A DNA stretch of 64,000 nt from Massilia cavernae (GCF_003590855.1 NZ_QYUP01000087.1:1-64000), one strand, 5' to 3'; shown: positions 44,716 to 55,512, counted from the stretch's first letter. Made by a program: numbers and translations. The notes: generated by a model not told the origin, from the sequence alone.

Positions 44716-46902
44716 TCAGAACTTGATTTCCAGCGTGGCGCGCAAGGTGGCGCCGCCGAGGAAGACCGACACGCTGCGCGTGGAACCAAACTTGTCCGCG
44801 TAGGTGACGTCGCTGATAAAGTCTTGCGCCAGGATGTTCGACGCCGCCACGCGCAGCTGCGTCTTCGGGCTGAACTTCCACAGCACGTAGGCTTCCAGGT
44901 CACGCCTCACACTCTGGTTGCGTGTCTGCTCGTTCGACACGCGCACAACGCCGCCGTTGGCGAAGTTGAAGCTGGCGCCGGTGGTCAGCGCGCCCTGCTT
45001 GTAGTCGAAGCCGAAGTTGGCCGACAGCGGCGTCTGGTTATCCAGCCGGTTATCCGGGCCGGGCACCGCATCGACCGAGGACCAGTTTCGCGCAATGTTC
45101 GCCCGCACGTCGATCGCCGGCGCATCCTTCAGGATTGCCTTGAGCGGGAATTTCGCTTCCAGTTCGATTGTGCGGCTATGCGCCTTGCCATTATTGACCG
45201 GCATGACGACCCAGCGGCCGTCCTCGCGCAGCACCAGGCCGCTGCGCGTGTAGTCGTCGATCTCGCGTGCCGACACGTTCACCGACAGCAGCGCGCCTTC
45301 CGCCCAGTAGTGCTCGTACGAGGCGTCGACGCCCAGCGCCAGCTCGGGCTTGAGCCTCGAATTGCCGAGGTAATCGGGTTCCGAGGAGCTGTTGTTCAGC
45401 GAGCGGAAGCCGCGCGGGATCAACGACCCGGTGTTCGGCGCCTTGTAGGTGCGCGTCACGGCAAGGCGCAACTGGTCGCCCTTGCTGTCAGGGAGCTTGT
45501 ACAGGGTCTGGAACAGCGGGCTCCAGACGCTGGTGCGCGACCTGGACGCGTCGAAGGTATTCCCGGAGCTGGTGGTCTGGATGCCTTCCCAGCGCATGCC
45601 CATGTAGACCGACCAGCGCGGCGTGACGTTCCATTCGTCCTGGCCCCAGAGCGCAACACGGCCAACCTCGGACAGATAGCGGTCGTCGGTCGCGAACGGC
45701 AGCGGGATCGCCATGCCGAATCGTTCGAAGCGGTCTTCCTGGCGCTCGGTGTAGCCGGCATCCCAGCCCATCGCCAGCGCGTGCCCCTCGCCCATCGGCG
45801 ACGAATATTTGCCGGTGGTGCTGTAACCGGTTTCGTCGGTCGCAGTATCGCTCACGTCGTCCAGCGCCAGCGCGCCGGCCGCGTTGTACCCCAGGCGGTG
45901 TGCATCGTTTTGCTGGTGGTTGAAGCTTGTTCCGGCCTTGACGTCGAGCTTGGCGCCGTCGCCGAGCTTCTTCACCAGATTAAGGTCGGTGCGGAACGAA
46001 TCGCTCCGGTTGGTCAGCACCACGTCCATGCCGGGATAAGGCGGCGGCGCCCCGGCTGGCGTTTGCACCCCGCGCTTCGCATTCAGTTCGAAGCGGCTGG
46101 AATTAAGGAAGGACTGCGAGGTCAGCGTGTCGCCGTTCTCGAAGTTCCAGACCAGGCGCGGACCAAAGTTCACCGCCTTGAAGCCGCCCTCGTCCTCCGA
46201 CAGCGTGTTACGCAGGCGGATCAACTGGCCGGCCGCATCGAAACCCTCCTCCTGCGAGGGCGTGTCGCGGTCGAACTCGTTCTTCACGAAATTCAGGCTT
46301 GCCGAGTACGAGAACTTGCCGACACGGTCGGACATCGTCAGGCTGGCGTTCGGCTGAATATTGCCGTTACCCGCCATCAGCCCGGCCTTGAACTCGCGCT
46401 GCGCGGTCGCCTTCACCGATTTCTTGAGGATGATGTTGACCGTGCCCGCGATTGACTGCGTGCTGTACTCCGCGCTAGCCGCGCGAATGACCTCGATGGT
46501 CTCGATCGAGTCGGGCGACAGCGAATCGATGGAGAACCCGACCGGCGGGCGTTCGCCGTTAAGCAGGATTTGCGTGTAGCCGCTGCCCAGCCCGCGCATG
46601 CGGATCGCGGAGCCGCTGACCGTCACGCCCGGCAGGCGCTTCATCACGTCCAGCACATTGGTGTCGCCGTACTTGACGATCTCGTCCTGCCTGACCACGA
46701 TCTTGCTGGCGGTGTCGTCGCGGCGCGGATTGTAGGTGTCGGCGCTGCCGCGCACTTCGACTTTCTGGATCTTCTCTTCGTCGTCCATTTTGACCGTTGC
46801 TTCAGGCTTGGCGGGCGCCATCGCCTGCTGGCCGTAGGCGGAAAAGGAAAGCGACAGTGCTGCTGCCAGCAGGGTGAGGCGAAGCGGTTCGGCGTGGTGC
46901 AT
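44716..46902 (-). CDS. TonB-dependent outer-membrane receptor
   Basis: A 728-residue receptor with signal peptide (1-26), plug domain (YGDTNVLDVMKRLPGV, MRGLGSGYTQILLNGERPP, AEYSTQSIAGTVNIILKK) and a 22-strand-type barrel ending in ATLEIKF with the terminal Phe. No recognisable ligand signature; the ferric-siderophore or oligopeptide/glycan type are possible. It is a close paralogue of the next receptor gene on the same strand. The first ATG with signal peptide is at 46902, ten codons inside the open frame. Confidence 0.9.
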   Translation of the reverse strand: MHHAEPLRLTLLAAALSLSFSAYGQQAMAPAKPEATVKMDDEEKIQKVEVRGSADTYNPRRDDTASKIVVRQDEIVKYGDTNVLDVMKRLPGVTVSGSAIRMRGLGSGYTQILLNGERPPVGFSIDSLSPDSIETIEVIRAASAEYSTQSIAGTVNIILKKSVKATAQREFKAGLMAGNGNIQPNASLTMSDRVGKFSYSASLNFVKNEFDRDTPSQEEGFDAAGQLIRLRNTLSEDEGGFKAVNFGPRLVWNFENGDTLTSQSFLNSSRFELNAKRGVQTPAGAPPPYPGMDVVLTNRSDSFRTDLNLVKKLGDGAKLDVKAGTSFNHQQNDAHRLGYNAAGALALDDVSDTATDETGYSTTGKYSSPMGEGHALAMGWDAGYTERQEDRFERFGMAIPLPFATDDRYLSEVGRVALWGQDEWNVTPRWSVYMGMRWEGIQTTSSGNTFDASRSRTSVWSPLFQTLYKLPDSKGDQLRLAVTRTYKAPNTGSLIPRGFRSLNNSSSEPDYLGNSRLKPELALGVDASYEHYWAEGALLSVNVSAREIDDYTRSGLVLREDGRWVVMPVNNGKAHSRTIELEAKFPLKAILKDAPAIDVRANIARNWSSVDAVPGPDNRLDNQTPLSANFGFDYKQGALTTGASFNFANGGVVRVSNEQTRNQSVRRDLEAYVLWKFSPKTQLRVAASNILAQDFISDVTYADKFGSTRSVSVFLGGATLRATLEIKF

Positions 46903-47002
46903 GAATATCCGGGCTAGAGAACGAGGGCGCAATTGTCGCCGAAGCGATGGCGATTTTGTGATTTTTGGGGGAATGACTTCGGCTTATGCCTCATGCATGA
47001 CA

Positions 47003-49194
47003 TCAGAATCCCATATTGACGGAAACGCGTGCGGTCGCGTATCCGGGCGAGTTGACTACCTGTGGGTAGTCCCTGCCTTGTTGGTGTAGGTAACGTCCTG
47101 GATCGTGTCCTGCGCCAGGATGTTCTGCAACGCGAGGCGCAGGCTGAATTTGTTCCGGCTCCACCCAACGTAGGCTTCCAGGTCGCGCTTGACGTTCTGA
47201 TAGCGGGTCTGGTCGGTTGAAACCCGTACCAGTCCACCATTGGCAAACGTGTAGCTGCTGCCCATGCTGTAAGGGCCGGTGCGGTAGTCCAGGCCGAAGT
47301 TGGCCGTGACGGGCGTCTGGCTGTCGAGACGGTTGTGCGGGCCGGGAACGGAATCCACCCATGACCAGTTGCGCGCCACGTTAGCCCGCAGTTCGATTGC
47401 CGGCGCGTCCGGATTCAGCGCCTTCACCGGGAATTTCGCTTCCAGCTCGATCGAACGCACATGCGCCTTGCCGTTATTGACCGGCATGATCGCCCAGCGG
47501 CCGTCGGGCATCAGCACCAGCCCGTTGCGGGTGTAGTCGTCGATCTCGCGCGCCGTCACGCTGGCCGACAGCAGCGCGTTCGGCGCCCAGTAATGCTCGT
47601 ACGAGAGGTCGAGGCCATAGGCCAGTTCCGGCCTCAGGTCCGGGTTGCCGAGGTTGTCCGGCACGGTGGCGCTGTTGTTCAGTGAACGGTAGCCGCGCGG
47701 GATCAGCGACTGGGTGGCGGGCGCCTTGTAGGTGCGGGTCAGGGCTCCGCGCAACTGGTCGCCGCGGATGCCGGGAAGCTTGTACAGGGTGTGGAACAGC
47801 GGGCTGAGGACACGGGTACGGGAACGCGAGGTGTCGAAGGTATTGCCCGAGCTGATGGTCTGGATGCCTTCCCAGCGCGCGCCGGCGTACACCGACCAGC
47901 GCGGCGTGACGTTCCATTCGTCCTGCGCATACACTGCAACGCGGCTTGCCTCGGAGCGGTAGATCTCGTCGGAGATGACAGGCGCCGCGCCGTTCCTGCC
48001 GATGCTTTCGAAGCGGTCCTCGTCGCGCCCGGTGAAGCCAAGGTCCCATCCCGCGCCCAGCGAGTGCCCCTCGAAGATCGGCGTGGAGTACTTGCCGATC
48101 GAGCTGAAACCCGTTTCGCCGGACTCGTTTGCGGTCAGGTCATCCTGCACCGGCGCGCCGTTGGCTGCCAGCGCAAGCCTGCGCGAATCGCCGCGGAAGC
48201 TGTTATAGGTGACGCCGGCCTTCAGGTCGAGCTTTGCTCCCGCGCCGAGCTTATGCAGCCAGTTGAAATCGGTACGCATGGAACGCCGCTCGCTCGGCGA
48301 GGAACTGTCCACCGTGCGGTATGTATACGGCGTGCCGAGGGTGCTTTCGGTTTCCCAGTGCATGCGGTTTTTGGAACGGTTGGCATGCAGCGACGATAGC
48401 AGCGTCAGGTTCTCGCCGTTTTCCAAAGTCCACGTCAGGCGGGGCGTCGCGCTGATGGAGGAGCTTTCGTTGCGGCTTTCCACTTTGGTGCCGCGCAAGC
48501 GGATCAACTGGCCGGCCGCGTCGTAACCCTCGTCCATATTGTGCGATTCACGTTCGAACACGTTGCGCGAAGCGTTCGCATTGACTGCATACGCAAACCT
48601 GCCGAGCGGCTCCGACATCGACACGCCCACATATGGCGATACGCCCCCTTTGCTGGCCCCGGCTCCAACGGACACGCTCCGTTGTGCCCCGCCCTTCGGC
48701 TTGAACCTGACGTTCGTCTTCATGATGATGTTGATGGTGCCCGCGATCGACTGCGTACTGTACTCCGCGCTGGCGGCGCGCATGATCTCGATCCTCTCGA
48801 TCTCGTCCGGATGGATCTGGTCGGTCGAGAAGCCGATCGGAGGACGCTCTCCGTTGAGCAGGAACTGGGTGTAACCGCTCCCCAGTCCGCGCATCTGGAT
48901 TCCGCGCGGGCCAACCGACACGCCGGGTAGGCGCTTGAGGATCTCCATGACGTTGGTATCGCCATATTTGGTGATCTCGTCGCCCTTGACAACGATCTTG
49001 GTGGCGGTGTCGTCACGGCGCGGGTTGTAGGTTTCCGTACTGCCGCGTATCTCGACTTTCTGGATATCTTGCTCGTCCACCTTCTGCGCGGGTGGCCTGG
49101 CCGGCGTTGCGGTGGGCGGCGTCTGTGCCGCAACCGGGGCGGCAAGCGCCGCGAGTACCAGCGGCAGGCGGAAGGTAAGGAGAACAGGAGGCAT
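47003..49194 (-). CDS. TonB-dependent receptor, C-terminal frameshift
   Basis: A paralogue of the preceding receptor: plug (YGDTNVMEILKRLPGVSV, MRGLGSGYTQFLLNGERPP) and barrel align throughout. As sequenced the frame stops at 47056 right after VTYTNKAGTTHR, missing the last barrel strand. One base later the alternative frame gives YPQVVNSPGYATARVSVNMGF, ending 47003 with Phe, exactly what the barrel needs. A single missing G at 47071-47073 (GCAGGG for GCAGGGG on the coding strand) explains it. Without repair the protein would lack its BAM signal. The start is ambiguous: ATG 49194 gives a good signal peptide, and ATG 49224 is also in frame. Confidence 0.8.
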
Positions 49195-49358
49195 GCATAT
49201 ACCGGAAGTCAAAGTAGACATCATTGTCTACAAAATTCACAGCAAATTGTTGTCTCCTTGAAAAATATTTCTTCCCGTAAATACGCTTGCCAAGCAAATT
49301 CGCCAATATTGCTCCGGGAAGGCATAATTCGGCATCGTCTTGATTACAGGTTGCCATC

Positions 49359-50204
49359 GTGTCTCGCATTAAAGTACTGCCGCAATACCTCCTGCCGAAA
49401 CGGGCGCTGACCACTTTCGCCGGCCGCGTCGCGGGCGCGAAAGGCGGCAGCATGACGCATGGCCTGATCCGCTGGTTCGTCGACAAGTACGGCGTCAACA
49501 TGGACGAAGCGGTCAACCCGGACATCGAGAGCTACAGCAGCTTCAACGAATTCTTCACCCGCCCGCTCAAGGAAGGCGCGCGTCCGCTGGCGCAGGCCGA
49601 TTTCATTTGTCCGGTGGACGGCGCGATCAGCCAGTTCGGCGACATCGACGATCATCAGATCTTCCAGGCCAAGGGGCACAGCTTCACGACCGCGCAACTG
49701 GTCGGCGGCGATAAGGAACTGGCCGCGCACTTCCAGCATGGGCACTTCGCCAACCTGTACCTGAGCCCGAAGGATTACCATCGCCTGCACATGCCGTGCG
49801 ACGGCCGCCTGACGCGCATGATCTATGTGCCGGGTGCGCTGTTCTCGGTGAACCCGACCACAGCGCGCGGTATTCCCGGCCTGTTCGCCCGCAATGAGCG
49901 CGTCGTGTGCGTGTTCGAGTCCGAGGAATATGGCCCGTTTGTGCTGACGCTGGTGGGCGCCACCATCGTCGGCAGCATGGAAACCGTGTGGCACGGCGTG
50001 GTCAATCCGCCGCGCGCGCCCAATATCTGCGAGTGGAATTACGACGACAAGCAGATCGTCCTGAAAAAGGGTGAAGAGATGGGCCGCTTCCTGCTTGGAT
50101 CGACCATCGTCATGCTGTTCAAGGAGGGCGCCATCAAGTTCAATCCGCAGTGGTCGCCCGAGAAGGACATTCGGCTGGGGGAGATGATGGGGAACAGGCC
50201 TTAA
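49359..50204 (+). CDS. psd: Phosphatidylserine decarboxylase proenzyme
   Basis: A 281-residue inner-membrane enzyme that makes phosphatidylethanolamine. Features: the family N-terminus FNEFFTRPLK, catalytic PVDGAISQFG, HFANLYLSPKDYHRLHMP (catalytic His region) and LGST near 246-249. The chain cleaves itself at Gly-Ser to form the pyruvoyl group on Ser248. It starts with GTG at 49359 after a weak AGG. Length is typical of the proteobacterial form. The 130-base stretch before it is AT-rich and divergent from the receptor gene. Confidence 0.94.
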   Translation: MSRIKVLPQYLLPKRALTTFAGRVAGAKGGSMTHGLIRWFVDKYGVNMDEAVNPDIESYSSFNEFFTRPLKEGARPLAQADFICPVDGAISQFGDIDDHQIFQAKGHSFTTAQLVGGDKELAAHFQHGHFANLYLSPKDYHRLHMPCDGRLTRMIYVPGALFSVNPTTARGIPGLFARNERVVCVFESEEYGPFVLTLVGATIVGSMETVWHGVVNPPRAPNICEWNYDDKQIVLKKGEEMGRFLLGSTIVMLFKEGAIKFNPQWSPEKDIRLGEMMGNRP

Positions 50205-50212
50205 GGGTTCAT

Positions 50213-51133
50213 CTACTCCACCTGCCGCTTGCGCGCCTCCTCGCAGCACATCGTTTCCATCATGTCGAGAAAGGCCCTGGTCTTGGCCGGCATCAGCCTG
50301 CGGCCAGGGAACACCGCCCAGCCGGTTGCCACCGGCAGGCTCCAGTCAGGCAGCACCCTCACCAGTTCACCGCGTTCCTCGTAAGCCCCGGCGAACAAGT
50401 CCGAACTGGCAGCGATGCCCGCCCCCGCGAACGCCATGCGCGCCAGCAGGTCGGGCGAGTTGGCCCTCATCCGCGCCGGCAGCTCCTTCTCCCACGTGGT
50501 CTTTCCCCGCGTGAGCACCCACGGCTTGGCGCCGCCGCTGCGGCTCAGGAGGCATAGCAGGTCGTGGCCTTCCAGCTGGTCCGGATGCAGCGGCATGCCG
50601 CGCCGCGCGATGTAATCCGGCGCGGCGTACAAGCCGGTGCGCTCCAGCACCACCCGCCGCGCGTTCAAGGTCGAATCCTCCGGCAGGTCTCCCATCCGGA
50701 TCGCGATGTCGAAGTTCTCGGATACCAGGTCAACCCTGCGCGGCGACAGGTCCAGCTCCACCGACACCGCCGGATAGCGCTTCATGAACTCGGCCATCAC
50801 GCCGGTCAGGCCGATGTTGGCGAAGTCGCCAGGCGCGGAGATGCGCAGCCGCCCGCTGGGCGCCGCCTGGCGATGCTGGGCCAGCGCGGCGGCCGCCTCC
50901 ACTTCCTCCACCACCTTCTGCGCGTGCTCCAGCAGGCTGGCGCCGAATTCGGTCAGCACCAGCTTGCGCGTCGTGCGCTGGAGCAGGCGTTCGCCCAGTT
51001 TCGCTTCCAGCAGCGAGATCCGGCGCGACACCGTCGACTTGGGCAACTGCACCCTTTCGGCGGCCTGGCTGAAGCTGCCCGCCTCGACGATCCGGGCAAA
51101 CAACAGCAGGTCATTCGGTTCGACGTCCATCAT
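50213..51133 (-). CDS. LysR-family transcriptional regulator
   Basis: A 306-residue regulator with an N-terminal winged HTH (LLLFARIVEAGSFSQAAERVQLPKSTVSRRISLLEAKLGERLLQR) and a periplasmic-binding-protein-like effector domain. It is divergent from the azoreductase gene across 111 bases, the usual LysR arrangement, so it probably controls azoreductase and pirin. An ATG-ATG start, no strong ribosome site. Effector unknown; oxidants or quinones are common for this neighbourhood. Confidence 0.9.
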   Translation of the reverse strand: MMDVEPNDLLLFARIVEAGSFSQAAERVQLPKSTVSRRISLLEAKLGERLLQRTTRKLVLTEFGASLLEHAQKVVEEVEAAAALAQHRQAAPSGRLRISAPGDFANIGLTGVMAEFMKRYPAVSVELDLSPRRVDLVSENFDIAIRMGDLPEDSTLNARRVVLERTGLYAAPDYIARRGMPLHPDQLEGHDLLCLLSRSGGAKPWVLTRGKTTWEKELPARMRANSPDLLARMAFAGAGIAASSDLFAGAYEERGELVRVLPDWSLPVATGWAVFPGRRLMPAKTRAFLDMMETMCCEEARKRQVE

Positions 51134-51244
51134 GATTGTTCCACTGGCTGAATAATGTTATCCATTTTAACGACTTCCGGATTGGTTTTGGAACGTCTAA
51201 AGTGTACCTCATCGAACACCAAACCACACACGAAGGAACGACAC

Positions 51245-51841
51245 ATGAACATCCTGCAAATTAACTCTAGCGCCCGCTCCACCGGTTCCGAGTCCACCCG
51301 CATCGCCGACGGCATCGTCGCCAGGCTGGCAGCTTCGGCCAACGCCAGCGTTGTTCGCCGCGACCTGGCCGTCACCCCGCACCCGGCCATCGACGAAGCG
51401 ACCCTCGGCGCGCTGTTCACGCCTGCCGACCAGCGCACCCCGGAACAAGCTGCCCGCGTGGCGCTGGACGACGCGCTGATCGCTGAAATCCAGGCGGCCG
51501 ACACCGTGGTCATCGGCGCCCCGATGTACAACTTCGGCATGACGGTGCAGCTGAAAAGCTGGTTCGACGCGATCGCCCGCGCCGGCGTCACCTTCCGCTA
51601 CACCGCCAGCGGCCCGGAAGGCCTGCTGAAGGACAAGAAGGTTTTCGTGGCGGTGGCGCGCGGCGGCATGCACAAGGATGCGCCGACCGACACCCAGGTG
51701 CCGCATATCAAAATGCTGCTCAGCTTCCTCGGCATGACCGACGTGACCTTCGTCTACTCGGAAGGCATGGGCATGGGTCCTGAGGCAGTGGCGAAGGCGC
51801 AGGCCGACGCCGACGCGCAAGTGAACGAAGTATTCGCCTGA
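51245..51841 (+). CDS. azoR: FMN-dependent NADH-azoreductase
   Basis: A 198-residue flavodoxin-fold enzyme (AzoR family). Visible segments: [20 protein letters not shown] (FMN phosphate loop), [48 protein letters not shown]. It reduces quinones and azo compounds with NADH, protecting against quinone stress. GAAGGAAC lies just before the ATG. Divergent LysR and downstream pirin (36 bases) form a common detoxification unit in related bacteria. Confidence 0.92.
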   Translation: MNILQINSSARSTGSESTRIADGIVARLAASANASVVRRDLAVTPHPAIDEATLGALFTPADQRTPEQAARVALDDALIAEIQAADTVVIGAPMYNFGMTVQLKSWFDAIARAGVTFRYTASGPEGLLKDKKVFVAVARGGMHKDAPTDTQVPHIKMLLSFLGMTDVTFVYSEGMGMGPEAVAKAQADADAQVNEVFA

Positions 51842-51877
51842 TCCATCCGGACCGGCGAGGCAAAACTGGAGATGGAC

Positions 51878-52762
51878 ATGACACAGCAAGTGGCAACCAA
51901 GATAACAAGTGAACGCGTAAGCCGTGGCCGTGGCGTGGAGCGCCTGATCAACGGCCAGTTCGTGACCGATGGCGCCGGCGTGAAGATCAACCGTATCCTC
52001 ACGCAGCCGCTCCAGCGCCGCCTCGACCCGTTCCTGATGCTGGACGCCTTCGGCAGCGACAAGCCTGGCGACTACATTGCAGGCTTCCCGGAGCATCCGC
52101 ACCGCGGCTTCGAAACCATCACCTACATGCTGACCGGTAGCATGCGCCACAAGGACAGCGGCGGCAACGAAGGCCTGATCACCGACGGCGGCGTGCAATG
52201 GATGACGGCAGGCCGTGGCGTGGCGCACTCGGAAATGCCGGAGCAGACCGACGGCCTGATGGAAGGCTTCCAGCTGTGGCTCAACCTGCCGGCGCGCGAC
52301 AAGATGATGGCGCCGTGGTACCGCGACATCCCTGCCGGCGAGATCCCGCGCTTCGAGACCGAAGCCGGCGCGCAGGTCCAGGTGATCGCGGGTTCGACCC
52401 ACGGCGTGGCGGGCGCGGTGCAGCGCGAAGGCACCGAGCCGCTGTACCTCGACGTGACGCTGCCGGCGCATGCCAGCTTCGAACAGCTGCTGCCGCCGGG
52501 GCACAATGCCTTCATCTATGTGTACCGCGGCCAGGTGGTGGCGGACGAAGGCTGCGTGCCGGAAGCGCGCATGGCGATCCTGGCCAACGATCCGGAAGCG
52601 GACGGCGTGCGCATCGTGGCGGCGCGCGACAGCCGCTTCATCCTGGTCGCGGGGCGTCCGCTCAACGAGCCGATCGCGCAGTATGGCCCGTTCGTGATGA
52701 ACTCGCAGGCGGAGATCGTCCAGGCGGTGGAAGACTACCGGAACGGCCTTTTCGCGGCCTGA
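51878..52762 (+). CDS. Pirin-family protein (possible quercetinase)
   Basis: A 294-residue bicupin of the pirin family. The metal site motif is HPHRGFET (His73, His75) with AHSEMPEQ supplying His and Glu, as in YhhW-like pirins that oxidise quercetin. Start at 51878 is favoured by GGAG six bases upstream; ATG 51872 is in frame but overlaps the site. It follows the azoreductase and is probably co-transcribed under the LysR regulator. Confidence 0.9.
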   Translation: MTQQVATKITSERVSRGRGVERLINGQFVTDGAGVKINRILTQPLQRRLDPFLMLDAFGSDKPGDYIAGFPEHPHRGFETITYMLTGSMRHKDSGGNEGLITDGGVQWMTAGRGVAHSEMPEQTDGLMEGFQLWLNLPARDKMMAPWYRDIPAGEIPRFETEAGAQVQVIAGSTHGVAGAVQREGTEPLYLDVTLPAHASFEQLLPPGHNAFIYVYRGQVVADEGCVPEARMAILANDPEADGVRIVAARDSRFILVAGRPLNEPIAQYGPFVMNSQAEIVQAVEDYRNGLFAA

Positions 52763-52798
52763 CAACACCGGCGCAGTGGCATGCGTTAAACTCACGGC

Positions 52799-53272
52799 AT
52801 GCCACTGCTTCCGAAAATCCTCGACGCCCTCGCCTACGTCAGCCGCGCCTGCGGCTTCGAGACCGTCAACTCATTCCCCGCCGGCCACGCCTATGCGCGC
52901 ACGCACTGGAACCCGGCCTATTTCGACATCGCCTCCGACCTCAAGCCCGACGCCATCGAGCGGTCGCTGTGCGAGTCCATCGCCAACACCCCCACCGTTT
53001 TCGCGCACATCGCCAACCCCACGCCGCGCATGCAGCGCGCGCTGCTTGGCGTGATCGAGGCGCGGGTCCGCCGTTCCTGCGGCAATCCGGTGGACTTGAT
53101 GGCGCTGCTGATCAACGCCTACGCCAGCCCGCACACGCAGGAAGCGATTCCCGGCCTGCGCGCCCGCATCGCGCAAAGCGCGCATGAGGACCTGGCCGCG
53201 CGCTCGCGCGACCTGCTGCACTTCCTGGGCGGGATGCACTCCGCCTTCGACGTTATTGAGGCGCAGGCGTAA
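52799..53272 (+). CDS. Hypothetical protein
   Basis: A 157-residue protein of unknown family, no signal peptide or transmembrane helix. Mixed helical composition with PAGHAYARTHWNPAYFDIASD and a C-terminal helix set (SRDLLHFLGGMHSAFDVIEAQ). Coding bias is good across the whole frame. Its end overlaps the convergent acyltransferase gene by 20 bases. The 37-base gap from pirin permits co-transcription. Confidence 0.6.
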   Translation: MPLLPKILDALAYVSRACGFETVNSFPAGHAYARTHWNPAYFDIASDLKPDAIERSLCESIANTPTVFAHIANPTPRMQRALLGVIEARVRRSCGNPVDLMALLINAYASPHTQEAIPGLRARIAQSAHEDLAARSRDLLHFLGGMHSAFDVIEAQA

Positions 53273-54403
53273 GAGTGGTGGGTCGTGCCGAATTGCTCGG
53301 AACATAGCGGTCGCGCAACGCCATGAACGGTGACTCCACCAGCTTGTACAACACCCATCCCGACAGCAGCGACAGCGCCATCAGGGCGGCGATGGTCACC
53401 GGCGATTCCGGGCCGTAGCCCAGCTCCTGCATCGGCGCCTTGGCCAGGATGCAGGCCTGCTTGTGGGTCAGGTAGATGGCGTACGCCCACAGCGCGAGGC
53501 TGGCTGCGCCCGGCACGCGGGTGGTGCGCAGGATGGAACGTTCGCTGAGCGCGGCCACGATCAGCAGCGAGAAACCCAGCGCCAGCAGCGGGAAGCCGAT
53601 AACGGTCTGCAGCAGGTCCTGGCGGTCCTCCATCGGCAGCAGCAGCGTGAAGGTAAACACCAGCACGGCCACACCCACGCCCAGCGCCACGTTGCCGTGG
53701 GCCGTCAGGCGGCGCCACGCATCGCCGTGGTAGTTCTTCAGGAGCGCCAGCGCCACGCCGGCCACCAGCTCGTCGAAGCGGCAGAATGTCGAATAGTAGA
53801 TGTACTTGAAGTAGTTCAGGCCCGGTCGTGCGCTGCCGTCGACCAGTTCGTGCCACAAGGTGGCCCGGATTACCATTCCCGCCACGAAGGCCAGCGCCAC
53901 GGCGACCCATGCCCAGCGCAGCGAGCCGCGCAGCGACGCGATCAGCAGCGCAAGCGCAGGCAGCACGACGTAGAACTGCTCCTCGATGCACAGCGACCAG
54001 GCGTGCGAAAACGCGGTGCCGGGCGTCAGGTTGATGTTCTGGACGAAGGTGAGGAATTGCCACAGCGGCGGCAGTTCGAGCCCGCTGCGGAACCACGGCC
54101 ACAGCGCATACAGCGCCAGCACCACGTAGAAGTTGGGCAGCGTCCGCAGCAGGCGGCGCGCATAGAAACGGGTGAGCGAGAAGCCGCCTTCGCTGCGCAT
54201 CGCCGCGAATATCTGGTTGCCGATCAGGTAGCCGGACAGCGCGAAAAACAGATCGACGCCGACCCAGCCGATGTCGCCGACCCAGCCAAAAGTATCGGTA
54301 CCGCTGACGAACAGCACGTAATGGTGCAGCATGACCAGCACGATGGCGAGCGCGCGGAGGGTGTCGAGGCCGTAGATGCGGCGGGGGAGCTTGGAGCAGT
54401 CAT
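53253..54403 (-). CDS. Acyltransferase 3 family protein, apparent frameshift near the start
   Basis: An OafA/YrhL-type membrane O-acyltransferase with about ten helices. The signature is GLDTLRALAIVLVMLHHY with a catalytic His in the first helix, then GWVGVDLFFALSGYLIG, FYARRLLRTLPNFY and HAWSLCIEEQFYVV. The frame has no suitable start near the family N-terminus. ATG 54403, with AAGG eight bases upstream, is out of phase by one and would give MTAPSSPRRIYGLDTLRA if one base is restored in the GGGGG run at 54383-54387. Without repair the nearest usable codon is GTG 54494, far upstream. It modifies a surface polysaccharide; target unknown. Confidence 0.75.
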
Positions 54404-54534
54404 TCGTGAACCTTGAAAATCGAGGGCAGATGATGCCACGGCGATTCTGCCGATGCCAGCGTTTCCCGATAAAATAGCGGATTCGGCGGACCACGGCGGT
54501 ACCGCAGCACGACCTGACAAAGGAAAGCCCGGCA

Positions 54535-55512
54535 ATGACTTCAACGCGCGACATGCAGTTCAAATCGATTAACTACACCGGCCTGGGCAAGGGCCCGTCG
54601 GTGATCATCCAGGGCGCGGTACACGGCAACGAGACCTGCGGCACCAAGGCCATCCTGCGCGTGATGGAGCAGCTCGACAGCGGCGAACTGAAGATCGCGG
54701 CCGGCAGCGTCACCTTCGTACCGGTCGTGAACCCGCTCGCGTATGCGCTCAACCGCCGCGCCGGCGACCGCAACCTGAACCGCAACCTGTTCCCGAACGA
54801 GAATCCGCAGGACTTCGAAGACCAGGTGGCCAACTGGCTTTGCCCGCTGCTGGCGCGCCACGACGTGCTGCTCGACCTGCACTCGTTCAACGCGGAGAGC
54901 CAGCCGTTCGTGATGGTCGGCCCGCGCAACAACAAGGGCCCGCTGGAACCGTTCGTGCACGCCGAGAAGGAACGCGCGCTGGCCCGCCGCCTGGGCGTGC
55001 GCCGCTTCGTCGACGGCTGGCTCAAGACCTACGGCGACGGCGTGCAGCGCCGCATGGGCAAGGGCGATGCGGCCCAGCTCCAGACCGTGATCCGCTACGG
55101 CGTCGGCACCACCGAATACATGCGCAGCACCGGCGGCTACGCGCTGACGCTCGAATGCGGCCAGCACAACGACCCGCAAGCGCCGGAAGTCGCCTACCGC
55201 GCCATCATGAACACCCTCGCCTTCCTGAAGCTGATCGACGCGCCGGAACCGGCGCCGGTGCCGCTGGAGGAAATGGAAACGCTGTCGATGGTGGCGGTGC
55301 ACGACAAGCTCGATCCGGGCGACAAGTTCACCCGCGTGTGGTCGAGCTTCGACGACGTGGCCGCGGGCGACCAGATTGGGGTGCGCGCGGATGGCACGCC
55401 GGTGACGGCGGACTTCGACGGCAAGATCCTGTTCCCCGACGTGAACGCCGGTGCCAACCAGGAGTGGTACTACATGACGCGCAAGAATCCGGACTTCGAG
55501 CGTTACGAGTAA
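54535..55512 (+). CDS. Succinylglutamate desuccinylase/aspartoacylase-family (M14) zinc enzyme
   Basis: A 325-residue M14-type amidohydrolase. The zinc and catalytic motifs are GAVHGNETCGT (His-x2-Glu), NRNLFPNE, LLDLHSFNAES (His) and YALTLECGQH (Glu). It hydrolyses an N-acyl amino acid, such as succinylglutamate or N-acetylaspartate. The C-terminal ~90 residues form a small beta domain. AAAGGAAAG lies before the ATG. It stands apart from arginine-catabolism genes here, so the substrate is uncertain. Confidence 0.85.
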   Translation: MTSTRDMQFKSINYTGLGKGPSVIIQGAVHGNETCGTKAILRVMEQLDSGELKIAAGSVTFVPVVNPLAYALNRRAGDRNLNRNLFPNENPQDFEDQVANWLCPLLARHDVLLDLHSFNAESQPFVMVGPRNNKGPLEPFVHAEKERALARRLGVRRFVDGWLKTYGDGVQRRMGKGDAAQLQTVIRYGVGTTEYMRSTGGYALTLECGQHNDPQAPEVAYRAIMNTLAFLKLIDAPEPAPVPLEEMETLSMVAVHDKLDPGDKFTRVWSSFDDVAAGDQIGVRADGTPVTADFDGKILFPDVNAGANQEWYYMTRKNPDFERYE

